Assembly: GCF_009789675.1 (NCBI RefSeq)
Contig: NZ_CP046915.1
Location: 806,001 to 870,000 of the forward strand
From: Paraburkholderia acidisoli
Lineage (GTDB): Bacteria > Pseudomonadota > Gammaproteobacteria > Burkholderiales > Burkholderiaceae
Direction: 5' to 3'
Length of the DNA stretch: 64,000 nucleotides
Shown in pieces: positions 35,107-42,777 of this stretch (positions are counted from its first letter, which is position 1; the number at the start of each line of letters is the position of its first letter). The notes under the pieces are model-generated. The model worked only from the letters and a program-made list of their open reading frames with translations. It was not told the DNA's origin and did no database searches. Position numbers and translations under genes: made by a program.

Positions 35107-36084
35107 TCACTGCGCGAGCGGATCGACGAACAGCTCGTCCATCGACATGCGGCGCGGCGTGAGGCCCTGTTTGAATGCGGTGGCTTCGAGCGCCTCGATC
35201 GTCTTGCGGTTCTCCTCGATGCCGTAGGGCAGCGGGTCGTTGCCGACGATCTTTCGCAATGCCTGGTATTTCTTGTCGCCGGCGGTGTTCGCCTCACCGG
35301 CATCGAGGCGGGCGAGCCATTCCTTCTTCGCCTGGTCGAACGCGTCGTAGAGCGATTTGGCGACCCACGGATGCTCGGCGAGTACGGAATCCTTCACGAC
35401 GATGGTGCCGTGCATCGGGTAGATGCCGGTGCGTGCGTAGTAACCGGTTTCGAGTTCGGTGGCGTTGGGCAGCAGGTCGGGGTAGTCGGCTTCCACTTCC
35501 TTCCAGCCGCCGGTGGGCGCGCCGGTGCGGCCGATGCCAGCGGCGGCCGCGAAGCCCGCGGCGAGTTCGCCGCTGGCCATCATGTCGGCGAGCGAGGTGC
35601 CGGCGGGCGCGTGAATCACGTTGGGCGGCAGCTTGAGCTGCGTGACGTGTTCTTCGTCGTCCACGACCCAGGTGACCTTCGAGGAATCGAGACCGAATTC
35701 GTCGATGAGCACCTGGCGCGTCCACACGCCGGTGGTGACGGAGTAGGCGCGCACGCCCACTTTCTTGCCTTCGAGGTCTTTGGGCGTCTTGATGCCGGCG
35801 TCGGGGCGCACGAGCAGGCCGCCGTGGTGGAAGCGGCGCACGACGAAGATCGGCAAGCCGACGAACGGTGCGCCATAGGCGCGGGCGATGATATAGGTGG
35901 TCGGCGCGAGTTCGCAGACATCGAATTCGACGTCGCGCACCATGCGGCGGAACGCGCCGATCTGCGGCTGAACCGTGACGAACTCGGCGTCCACGCCCTC
36001 GATGGGAATGGAGCCGTTGCGGATCGCGGACGTATGCGGGTGTTCGGCGATCGCGAGTTTGAGCCGCACTTTCTGAGTCAACAT
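35107..36084 (-). CDS. 4,5-dihydroxyphthalate decarboxylase-like protein (copy 1)
   Basis: A 325-residue member of the Pht5/PhtD family without a signal peptide. Diagnostic parts are FDVCELAPTTYIIARAYGAP, DLEGKKVGVRAYSVTTGVWT and a C-terminal LGLTPRR/DELFVDP segment. AAGGAGAGG abuts the ATG. It is the first gene of the aromatic operon, upstream of ligJ. Its family removes a ring carboxylate from 4,5-dihydroxyphthalate; the presence of a second, diverged copy at the other end of the operon suggests either two substrates or two subunits. Confidence 0.83.
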   Translation of the reverse strand: MLTQKVRLKLAIAEHPHTSAIRNGSIPIEGVDAEFVTVQPQIGAFRRMVRDVEFDVCELAPTTYIIARAYGAPFVGLPIFVVRRFHHGGLLVRPDAGIKTPKDLEGKKVGVRAYSVTTGVWTRQVLIDEFGLDSSKVTWVVDDEEHVTQLKLPPNVIHAPAGTSLADMMASGELAAGFAAAAGIGRTGAPTGGWKEVEADYPDLLPNATELETGYYARTGIYPMHGTIVVKDSVLAEHPWVAKSLYDAFDQAKKEWLARLDAGEANTAGDKKYQALRKIVGNDPLPYGIEENRKTIEALEATAFKQGLTPRRMSMDELFVDPLAQ

Positions 36085-36167
36085 CCTCTCCTTTCAGTGA
36101 ACGTCGGGCGGCGCGGTAAGGGCCATGGCCGGACGTTGCGTTTCAATGGGAGAGAGAATATTTGACC

Positions 36168-36183
36168 GGGGCGTTAACGTCCC
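36168..36183. promoter_or_regulatory. Candidate operator upstream of the aromatic operon
   Basis: GGGGCGTTAACGTCCC is a near-perfect 16-bp palindrome (14 of 16 positions symmetric) centred on GTTAAC, 84 bases before the first gene of the operon. It is the clearest dyad in the 300-base gap 36085-36384, which otherwise holds only the terminator at 36306. The regulator is unknown. Confidence 0.4.
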
Positions 36184-36305
36184 TACACAAAAGGAAGAAT
36201 CGATGGCACTTTTTTCTCAACGCGGCCTGCGGCTGGCGTTGCGGCCGCAAACGGCGCGCACACAGGCGCTTTGTCGTGCCGAATCGCGTGATGTGAGCAA
36301 GCGGC

Positions 36306-36327
36306 AAAAGGGCGGCAGCGCGCCCTT
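36306..36327 (-). terminator. Terminator after the DUF779 gene
   Basis: Arms 36308-36314 and 36321-36327 (AAGGGCG / CGCCCTT) with a 6-base loop, followed on the minus strand by TTTTGCC. It ends the aldehyde dehydrogenase-DUF779 unit and shields the aromatic operon promoter. Confidence 0.65.
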
Positions 36328-36384
36328 GCGCAAGAGATCGAATGGCGTTTACCCGAATTGCGCTTTGAGAAAGCGCTGCTGCTC

Positions 36385-36774
36385 TCAGCTTTCCGCGCGC
36401 TCTACCGGATGCGCGTCGAGCCACGCGTTTTCGTCGTCGTCGTAGAGGCGCGAGCGCGTGAGAAAGCGCAGGCCCGTGGGCCGTTCGAGCGAAAACATGC
36501 CGCCGTTGCCGGGCACGCAGTCGATGATGAGTTGCGTGTGCTGCCAGTACTCGAATTGCGATTCGCTCATGTAGAACGGCACGCCCGCGATGTTGCCGAG
36601 TTTGACGTCCGAGCCGCCCACCATGAATTCGCTCACGGGGAAGCACATGGGCGCGCTGCCGTCGCAGCAGCCGCCCGATTGATGGAACAGCACGTTGCCG
36701 TGTTCCTTTACGAGTTTTTCGATCAAGTCGATGGCGGCGGGCGTGGCGATCACGCGAGCAACGGCGTCGGCCAT
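36385..36774 (-). CDS. DUF779 family protein
   Basis: A 129-residue cytosolic protein of the DUF779 family, defined by HQSGGCCDGSAPMCFP (three cysteines in two clusters near residues 33-42) and QFEYWQHTQLIIDCVPGNGGMFSLE. The cysteines suggest metal binding, though no function is established. It lies 69 bases downstream of the acetaldehyde dehydrogenase gene, the usual neighbour of this family, so it probably assists aldehyde or alcohol oxidation. AGGGAGA precedes the ATG at 36774. Confidence 0.9.
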   Translation of the reverse strand: MADAVARVIATPAAIDLIEKLVKEHGNVLFHQSGGCCDGSAPMCFPVSEFMVGGSDVKLGNIAGVPFYMSESQFEYWQHTQLIIDCVPGNGGMFSLERPTGLRFLTRSRLYDDDENAWLDAHPVERAES

Positions 36775-36843
36775 GTACGGTCTCCCTGAGCAAAAGTGGG
36801 CGTCTCGCGTGCCGCGAGGCGCCCGTCGCGTCACGATGCGCCG

Positions 36844-38364
36844 TTAGAAGAAACCGAGCGGCTTGTCGCTATAGCTCACCAGCAGGTTTTTCGTCTGCTG
36901 ATAGTGGTCGAGCATCATCTTGTGCGTCTCACGCCCGATGCCCGACTGCTTGTAACCGCCGAACGCCGCGTGCGCGGGGTACGCGTGATAGCAGTTGGTC
37001 CACACGCGGCCCGCCTGGATCGCGCGGCCGAAGCGGTACGCGCGCGTGCCGTCGCGCGTCCAGATCCCGGCGCCCAGGCCATAGAGCGTGTCGTTGGCGA
37101 TCTGCAGCGCTTCTTCCTCGGTCTTGAACGTGGTGACGGACACCACCGGCCCGAAGATCTCTTCCTGGAAGATGCGCATCTTGTTGTTGCCCTTGAACAC
37201 GGTCGGCTTGATGTAATAGCCGTTCTTGAGTTCGCCCTGCAACGCGTTGCGCTCGCCGCCCGTGAGGCATTGCGCGCCTTCCTGTTTGCCCAGATCGAGG
37301 TACGAGAGAATTTTCTCGAGTTGTTCCTGCGAAGCCTGCGCACCGATCATCGTTTTCGGATCGAGCGGATGGCCTTGCACGATCGCACCCACACGCTGGA
37401 TCGCGCGTTCGATGAAGCGGTCGTAGATTTTCTCGTCGACGATCGCGCGTGACGGGCAGGTGCACACTTCGCCCTGATTGAGCGCGAACATCGTGAAGCC
37501 TTCGAGCGCCTTGTCGAGGAAACTGTCGTCGTGATCCATCACGTCGGCGAAAAAGATATTCGGGCTCTTGCCGCCCAGTTCGAGCGTCACCGGAATGAGA
37601 TTCTGGCTCGCGTACTGCATGATGAGGCGGCCCGTGGTGGTCTCGCCCGTGAACGCCACTTTCGAAACGCGCTTGTTCGAGGCGAGCGGTTTGCCCGCTT
37701 CCAGACCGAAGCCGTTCACCACGTTCACCACCCCCGCGGGCAGGATGTCCTGAATCAATTCCATCAGCACGAGGATCGAGGCGGGCGTCTGCTCGGCCGG
37801 TTTCAGCACGACGCAATTGCCGGCCGCGAGCGCGGGCGCGAGCTTCCACGTCGCCATCAGAATGGGGAAATTCCACGGAATGATCTGGCCGACCACGCCG
37901 AGCGGTTCGTGAAAGTGATACGCCACGGTGTCGTTGTCGATTTGCGAAATCGCGCCTTCCTGCGCGCGGATCGCGCTCGCGAAATAGCGGAAGTGATCGA
38001 CGGCGAGCGGTATGTCGGCGGCCATGCTTTCGCGTAGCGGCTTGCCGTTGTCGATGGTTTCGGCCACCGCGAGACGCGTGAGATTCGCTTCGATGCGGTC
38101 GGCGATCTTGCTCAGCAGATTCGCGCGGTCGGTGGGCGAGGTTTTGCCCCACGCGTCTTTTGCCTTTTGCGCCGCGTCGAGCGCGAGTTCGACATCGGCT
38201 TCGCGCGAACGCGGGATCGAGGTGAACGGTTCGCCGGTGATCGGCGAAATATTGTCGAAGTACTCGCCGCCGGTTGGCTTGACCCACTGTCCACCGATGA
38301 AATTCTCATACTGCTTGCGGAACGGATATTCCGTGCTCAGGTACTGAAGTTCTGCGTGGTTCAT
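36844..38364 (-). CDS. NAD-dependent acetaldehyde dehydrogenase (ExaC/AldB type)
   Basis: A 506-residue aldehyde dehydrogenase, the exact length of the ExaC group. The cofactor region is [20 protein letters not shown], the catalytic Glu lies in [10 protein letters not shown], the catalytic Cys in [11 protein letters not shown], and the C-terminal [15 protein letters not shown] is typical. It oxidises acetaldehyde and related aldehydes, including those from ethanol. GAGGAG precedes the ATG at 38364. The adjacent DUF779 gene supports the assignment. A 7-bp GGCCCTG dyad about 120 bases upstream may bind an activator. Confidence 0.92.
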   Translation of the reverse strand: MNHAELQYLSTEYPFRKQYENFIGGQWVKPTGGEYFDNISPITGEPFTSIPRSREADVELALDAAQKAKDAWGKTSPTDRANLLSKIADRIEANLTRLAVAETIDNGKPLRESMAADIPLAVDHFRYFASAIRAQEGAISQIDNDTVAYHFHEPLGVVGQIIPWNFPILMATWKLAPALAAGNCVVLKPAEQTPASILVLMELIQDILPAGVVNVVNGFGLEAGKPLASNKRVSKVAFTGETTTGRLIMQYASQNLIPVTLELGGKSPNIFFADVMDHDDSFLDKALEGFTMFALNQGEVCTCPSRAIVDEKIYDRFIERAIQRVGAIVQGHPLDPKTMIGAQASQEQLEKILSYLDLGKQEGAQCLTGGERNALQGELKNGYYIKPTVFKGNNKMRIFQEEIFGPVVSVTTFKTEEEALQIANDTLYGLGAGIWTRDGTRAYRFGRAIQAGRVWTNCYHAYPAHAAFGGYKQSGIGRETHKMMLDHYQQTKNLLVSYSDKPLGFF

Positions 38365-38485
38365 GGGACGCGCTCCTCGCATGCGACAACAGGTTGACAG
38401 AGAGACTGCTCCGTTGTATCGCAAGGAATATTACGCGTCTCGGCGAGCGACGTCCGAAGTTTTGATTTTGCGCCGCACAAGGTTT

Positions 38486-38504
38486 GGCCCTGTTTTACAG
38501 GGCC
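38486..38504. promoter_or_regulatory. Dyad upstream of the aldehyde dehydrogenase gene
   Basis: GGCCCTG-TTTTA-CAGGGCC is a perfect 7-bp inverted repeat located between the molybdopterin-protein stop and the aldehyde dehydrogenase start. It could be an activator site for the dehydrogenase or a terminator for the upstream gene (both are on the minus strand). Confidence 0.4.
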
Positions 38505-38549
38505 CATATTTGAAAACGTTCGGATGAAAACAAACGGGTGATAGTGAGG

Positions 38550-39077
38550 TTATAGCGCGAGCACGCGGGCCTCGATACGCACGAGACGCTTCACGTGGCG
38601 CGGCGCGGGCACGAGGTCGGTGCCCGAATACAGTACGGGCGCGCCTGTTTCGGCGTCGAGCGGCGCACCGCCGCATTCGTACGCGACCAGCACCTGCTCG
38701 CCCACTGGTGTGTTGAACAACTCGTGCCACGAGAACGTCACGAAATAGCCGTCGTGACCGACCGCGAAGAAGACCATGCGCTTGAAGTCGCCGGGTTCGT
38801 CGCAGCGCAGTCCGGCCTCTTCGAGCAGTGCGGTGAGGCGCACGCCGCGATAGGGCGGCACCGTGCGGATAAAGCGGCCCGTGGTGTAGCAGCGCAGGTC
38901 GAACGGCGCGCCCAGCGTGCCCGGGTAGCGGCGCAGCGCGTCGAGCGTGAGCGTGGCGGGGCGCAGCAGGCTGCCCGCGAGGCGCAGCGTGCCGGCGGCT
39001 TGCGTCGATGCCGGGTTGCGCGCGAGGTCGGCAAGGGCGGTGTTCTCGGCGGTGGCGGTGGGGGGCGCGATGTCCAT
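38550..39077 (-). CDS. Molybdopterin-domain oxidoreductase-like protein (SUOX-fold, single domain)
   Basis: A 175-residue protein with only the sulfite-oxidase-type molybdopterin-binding domain. It shows LRCYTTGRFIRTVPPYRGVRLTALLEEAGL, where the Cys corresponds to the molybdenum ligand of the fold, and VTFSWHELFNTPVGEQVLVAYECGG. There is no signal peptide, haem domain or dimerisation domain. Small members of this group are common and uncharacterised. It stands alone between the fdh terminator and the aldehyde dehydrogenase gene. Confidence 0.75.
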   Translation of the reverse strand: MDIAPPTATAENTALADLARNPASTQAAGTLRLAGSLLRPATLTLDALRRYPGTLGAPFDLRCYTTGRFIRTVPPYRGVRLTALLEEAGLRCDEPGDFKRMVFFAVGHDGYFVTFSWHELFNTPVGEQVLVAYECGGAPLDAETGAPVLYSGTDLVPAPRHVKRLVRIEARVLAL

Positions 39078-39272
39078 CCTCGGGTCTCCAGGCCGCGAAC
39101 GGCCAGCGTGTCAGGGCGATATAACCTCGCGTATATTACGCGGGCTCGCGCGCCGTGGCGAGATCGGCGAGAAACATGGTGGGCATGTGCGTGGCGTTAT
39201 GGGGCGCAAGGCGCTGTGCTGTGATCTTTCGGTCGCAAGCCGGTGTGCCATTTCAACTGCCGTATCCAGACG

Positions 39273-39305
39273 AAAATCCTGCCGATGAAATTCATCGGCA
39301 GGATT
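39273..39305 (-). terminator. Rho-independent terminator of the formate dehydrogenase gene
   Basis: AATCCTGCCGATGAA (39275-39289) and TTCATCGGCAGGATT (39291-39305) form a perfect 15-bp palindrome, realistically a 13-bp stem with a 5-base loop. On the minus strand it is followed by TTTTCG. It lies downstream of fdh after the tandem repeat. Confidence 0.8.
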
Positions 39306-39313
39306 CCTGATCA

Positions 39314-39367
39314 ATCGATGCAATCGATGCAATCGGTGCAGTCGGTGCAAAAGGCGCAATCGGTGCA
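39314..39367. repeat. 9-bp tandem repeat, six units, in the fdh 3' untranslated region
   Basis: Six head-to-tail nonamers of the form ATCGATGCA/ATCGGTGCA (units at 39314, 39323, 39332, 39341, 39350, 39359). The first two are identical and the fifth is the most diverged. It begins one base beyond the fdh stop codon and ends just before the terminator. It looks like a slippage-prone microsatellite. Confidence 0.8.
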
Positions 39368-39368
39368 A

Positions 39369-40571
39369 TCACGCAGGCTGGTAGCGGCTCGCTTCCTCCG
39401 AGCCCTTCGTCGCATCGCCTTCGCTATACGAATGCGCGCCCACGCCCGCGAGCTTCCCGCCATCGACGATCAGATACTCGTCGCGAATGGGCGTGCCCGC
39501 GAAGAAGCATTCGAGAATTTCGCGCGTGCCCGCGGCATAGCGCGCCTGCGCGGAAAGCGTGGTGCCCGAGGTGTGCGGCGTCATGCCCTGATGCGGCATG
39601 CTGCGCCACGGATGATCGCGCGGCGCGGGCTGCGGGAACCACACGTCGCCGGCATAACCGGCGAGCTGGCCGCTTTCCAGCGCGCGCACGATGGCGTCGC
39701 GGTCGCAGATCTTGCCGCGCGCCGTGTTGATGATGTACGCGCCGCGCTTCATCTTCGCGATCAGTTTTTCGTCGAAGAGATGTTCCGTTTCCGGATGCAG
39801 CGGGCAGTTGATCGTGACGATGTCGCACACGCGCACCATCGACTCGACATCGGCGTGCCAGGTCAGGTTGAGTTCGCGCTCGACCTGCTCGGGCAGGCGA
39901 TGGCGGTCGGTGTAATGAAGCTTCACGTCGAACGGTTTCAGGCGCCGCAGCACGGCCGCGCCAATGCGCCCCGCGGCCACCGTGCCCACGTGCATGCCTT
40001 CGAGATCGTAGGCGCGCTCCACGCAATCGGCGATATTCCAGCCGCCTTGCTTGACCCACTCGTGCGAGGGCAGATAGTTGCGCACCTGCGAAAGAATCAT
40101 CATCACCACGTGCTCGGCCACGCTGATGCTGTTGCTGTACGTGACTTCGGCAACGGTGATGCCGCGCTTGACGGCCGCCTGCAGATCGACGTGATCCGAG
40201 CCGATGCCCGCCGTGAGCGCGAGCTTGAGCTTCGGCGCTTTCGCGATGCGCTCGGCCGTGAGGTACGCGGGCCAGAACGGCTGCGAGATCACAACGTCGG
40301 CGTCGGCGAGTTCTTTTTCGAAGCGCGAGTTCGGGCCGTCCTTGTCCGAGGTGACGACGAGCGTATGACCCTGCGATTCGAGGAAGCGGCGCAGGCCGAG
40401 CTCGCCGGAGACACTGCCGAGCAGCTCGCCCGGCGTAAAGTCGATGGCCTTGGGCGTGGGCGCGGTTTGCCCGTCGTGATAGCGCGTGATGTCGGGCACG
40501 GTGTCGCGCGCGTAGCGCTTGGGCATGCCGTTCACGGGGTCGTCGTAAAGAACGCAAAGAACCTTGGCCAT
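39369..40571 (-). CDS. fdh: NAD-dependent formate dehydrogenase (metal-free, D-hydroxyacid dehydrogenase type)
   Basis: A 400-residue enzyme close in length and sequence pattern to the Pseudomonas sp. 101 FDH; oxidises formate to CO2 and reduces NAD. Recognisable are the N-terminal AKVLCVLYDDPVNGMPKRYA, the formate-site Asn region TYSNSISVAEHVVMMIL, NAD motif GTVAAGRIG, the Arg in INTARGKICDRD, and catalytic His in MTPHTSGTT. It supplies NADH and detoxifies formate from C1 or aromatic demethylation metabolism. The LysR gene 205 bases upstream on the same strand is its probable regulator, with a TGATAAGC palindrome between. Confidence 0.94.
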   Translation of the reverse strand: MAKVLCVLYDDPVNGMPKRYARDTVPDITRYHDGQTAPTPKAIDFTPGELLGSVSGELGLRRFLESQGHTLVVTSDKDGPNSRFEKELADADVVISQPFWPAYLTAERIAKAPKLKLALTAGIGSDHVDLQAAVKRGITVAEVTYSNSISVAEHVVMMILSQVRNYLPSHEWVKQGGWNIADCVERAYDLEGMHVGTVAAGRIGAAVLRRLKPFDVKLHYTDRHRLPEQVERELNLTWHADVESMVRVCDIVTINCPLHPETEHLFDEKLIAKMKRGAYIINTARGKICDRDAIVRALESGQLAGYAGDVWFPQPAPRDHPWRSMPHQGMTPHTSGTTLSAQARYAAGTREILECFFAGTPIRDEYLIVDGGKLAGVGAHSYSEGDATKGSEEASRYQPA

Positions 40572-40725
40572 GATGTCTCACTCCACGTTGGATGACTGCT
40601 TCGGCGGGCGGCGCGCTGGCGTTGGCCGTTTGGCGCCGCGGTGTCGATCGTTCGGTGCGGGAAGGATCGATGGCCAGAGTGTTGTCGACACAGCGAGGCG
40701 GGTCCAATCGTTTGGAGAGATGGCC

Positions 40726-40744
40726 TGATAAGCGGCGCTTATCA
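40726..40744. promoter_or_regulatory. Candidate LysR operator upstream of fdh
   Basis: TGATAAGC-GGC-GCTTATCA is a perfect 8-bp dyad, 155 bases before the fdh ATG and 33 bases after the LysR stop. Its AT-rich arms stand out from the GC-rich surroundings and suit the T-N11-A LTTR pattern. Confidence 0.55.
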
Positions 40745-40776
40745 AACGGGCGGCGGGTGCGTCCGTGCGCCGGCGT

Positions 40777-41694
40777 TCAGGCGCCTTCGAGCAGGGCGTC
40801 GAAGCGGCTTTGCAGATCGAGGCGTTGCGCGCTGTCCCAGAGCGCCGCCACGAGCGGCGGCATGACGGGCGCGTTGCGCGCGATGAGGCCGATCTCGCGC
40901 GTGAGTTCGGGTTTGAGCAAGGTGGCCGCGAACGGGCCGCTGCCGTGCACGACGCTCAGCAGGCTATGCGGCAACACGCTGTGGACCTGCACATGTTGCA
41001 CGGTTGCGAGCAGCGTGAGCAGCGAGTCGGCTTCGGCGATCACGGTGGGTTGCACGCCCGCGCGGCGAAACGCGGCGTTGATGACCTGGCGGTTTTGCAT
41101 CGACGCATCGAGCAGACAGAGTTCGAGGCCGCCCATCGCGTCCCAGCGGTCGAGACCGGCGCGCGCGCCCGCGTCGCCCTGCGCGGGCGAAACGAGGATG
41201 TAGCGCTCGCGATAGAGCGGCGAAACAGCGAAGCCCGCCTGCACGTCGTGGTCGAGATAGGTGAAGCCGAGGTCGAGCTCGAAGTCGTCGAGTTGACGCA
41301 GGATCGCGTCGGAACTCAGCGAGCGCAGCGAATAGCGGATGCCCGCGTGTTCCGCGCGGCAACTCGCGAGCAGCAGGCTCACCACGGGCATGGTGGTCGG
41401 AATCACGCCGATGCGCAGCGTGCCCGCGAGTTGCACGCGCGCCGCTGAAGCGTCCTGACGCATGTGTTCGAGCGTCGCGAGCGTTTGCCGCGCCCACCCG
41501 AGCACGCGCTCGCCTTCCTCGGTGAAGCCGAGAAAGCGCCGCCCGCGCCGCACGATCACGAGCCCGAGTTCGTTCTCGAGACTGCGGATCGCCGAGGAGA
41601 GCGCGGGCTGCGAGACGTTGCAGACTTCGGCGGCGCGCGCGAAATGCTGCTCGCGCGCGAGCGTGACGAGGTAGTTGAGCTGGCGAATGAACAT
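40777..41694 (-). CDS. LysR-family transcriptional regulator (probable fdh regulator)
   Basis: A 305-residue LTTR of the CynR-like group. The helix-turn-helix is at residues 18-42 (HFARAAEVCNVSQPALSSAI), and the effector domain from about residue 90 has GTLRIGVIPTTMPVVSLLL. It lies immediately upstream of, and parallel to, the formate dehydrogenase gene. Similar regulators accompany formate dehydrogenase genes in related bacteria. Confidence 0.9.
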   Translation of the reverse strand: MFIRQLNYLVTLAREQHFARAAEVCNVSQPALSSAIRSLENELGLVIVRRGRRFLGFTEEGERVLGWARQTLATLEHMRQDASAARVQLAGTLRIGVIPTTMPVVSLLLASCRAEHAGIRYSLRSLSSDAILRQLDDFELDLGFTYLDHDVQAGFAVSPLYRERYILVSPAQGDAGARAGLDRWDAMGGLELCLLDASMQNRQVINAAFRRAGVQPTVIAEADSLLTLLATVQHVQVHSVLPHSLLSVVHGSGPFAATLLKPELTREIGLIARNAPVMPPLVAALWDSAQRLDLQSRFDALLEGA

Positions 41695-41798
41695 CGGCGG
41701 CGTACCTCGTGCGTGGCGCGCGAGACCGCGCGTGGGTCAGTCGATGAAGCGGCGTATCGGTGTTGCGGGGTGGAGGCCCGCTCGAACGAGCCGGCCGG

Positions 41799-42458
41799 TC
41801 AGGCGAGCAGATCTTCGTAGAACGCGCCGAACGACCGTGTTGGGTGGGCGATCTGGATTTCGAGGATCCACAGGCCGGGCGCGGGTTCGTGCGCGAATTC
41901 GCCGAGGTCGCCCGCCTTGTAGATCGCGTGCGGAAAATCGCTCACGCGGTGGCCCTTGATGTCGAGATTCAGGCGCCAGCCGTGGGCCTTCGCGCGTTCG
42001 GCGGCATAGTCGTAGAGCGCGATGCCGCTGCACCCGGTCGTGCGCCAGTGAGCGGCCACTTCGTCGTAGATCGTTTTCGCGGCTTGCGCGCAGGCCTGCA
42101 TTTCGGGGTCGTTGCCGGTGACGAAGGTCGCACCCGAGTCGCCTTCGTGCTGGTCCCAGACCACGCCGATGTCGACGAAGAAAATGTCGTCGGCGCCGAG
42201 CACCGGGTCGCCCACCGAGCGTTCCTTGAAGATGCGCAGCGTGTTTTCGCCGAAGCGGATCAGCACCGGATGCCAGATGCGGTCCATGCCCATTTCCGCG
42301 AGGATCGCCTTGCCGCGCGCGTTGGCTTCCGATTCGCGCATGCCCGGCTGCATGGCGGCGGCGATGCGCTCGACGGCCTCCCACGTTTTCACGCGCGCGT
42401 GTTCCATCGCGGTCATCGAAAATTGTGCGCCTACTGCTTCTTTCGTTTCGCTGCTCAC
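41799..42458 (-). CDS. M24-family metallopeptidase/creatinase-fold protein
   Basis: A 219-residue pita-bread-fold protein of the M24 family (Xaa-Pro/methionine aminopeptidase relatives), lacking the N-terminal creatinase domain. Metal-ligand positions are visible as Asp in FFVDIGVVWDQHEGDSGATF, His in IKGHRVSDFPH, and Glu in WILEIQIAHP. The GTG at 42458 was chosen because CGGAGC lies 8 bases upstream; an ATG at 42416 is possible but lacks a site. It is 104 bases upstream of the LysR gene on the same strand. Substrate unknown. Confidence 0.8.
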   Translation of the reverse strand: MSSETKEAVGAQFSMTAMEHARVKTWEAVERIAAAMQPGMRESEANARGKAILAEMGMDRIWHPVLIRFGENTLRIFKERSVGDPVLGADDIFFVDIGVVWDQHEGDSGATFVTGNDPEMQACAQAAKTIYDEVAAHWRTTGCSGIALYDYAAERAKAHGWRLNLDIKGHRVSDFPHAIYKAGDLGEFAHEPAPGLWILEIQIAHPTRSFGAFYEDLLA

Positions 42459-42585
42459 CGGCTTGCTCCGTGTCGTTTCGTATTGTGTCGTGGGTTGACT
42501 ACGCGTTTCGTTATATTCTCGCGTATATTTCGCCACGTTGACAACGGCATGACATCGGAGTCGTATCGGCCGGGAGGAAAGCGGA

Positions 42586-42777
42586 TTATCGGGCCAGCTG
42601 CGCAAGCATCGCGATCCCTATGCCGATGCCCACCGCGCCCACGAGGCGCGCCGCGGCCGCGCGCCACAACGTGGCGGCGGCGCTCGGCGCGAACGGCGCG
42701 GGTGCCGCGAACCCAACCGGCCAGCGCGCCGTATCGCGTGGCCGCGCGCGTTCACGATGATTCGGGATACTCATCAT
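42586..42777 (-). CDS. Small putative membrane protein
   Basis: A 63-residue reading frame that starts inside the end of the DUF899 gene (26-base overlap), with GGTGGAAG ahead of tandem ATGs. The C-terminal third (ARLVGAVGIGIGIAMLAQLA) is a plausible transmembrane helix, preceded by an Arg/Ala/Pro-rich stretch. No family recognised. The coding call rests on translational coupling and the helix, so it is uncertain. Confidence 0.35.
   Translation of the reverse strand: MMSIPNHRERARPRDTARWPVGFAAPAPFAPSAAATLWRAAAARLVGAVGIGIGIAMLAQLAR

Noticed and set aside
39314..39367. Tandem repeat considered as a CRISPR-like array
   Set aside because: Units are only 9 bases, directly abutting with no spacers, and no cas genes are present.
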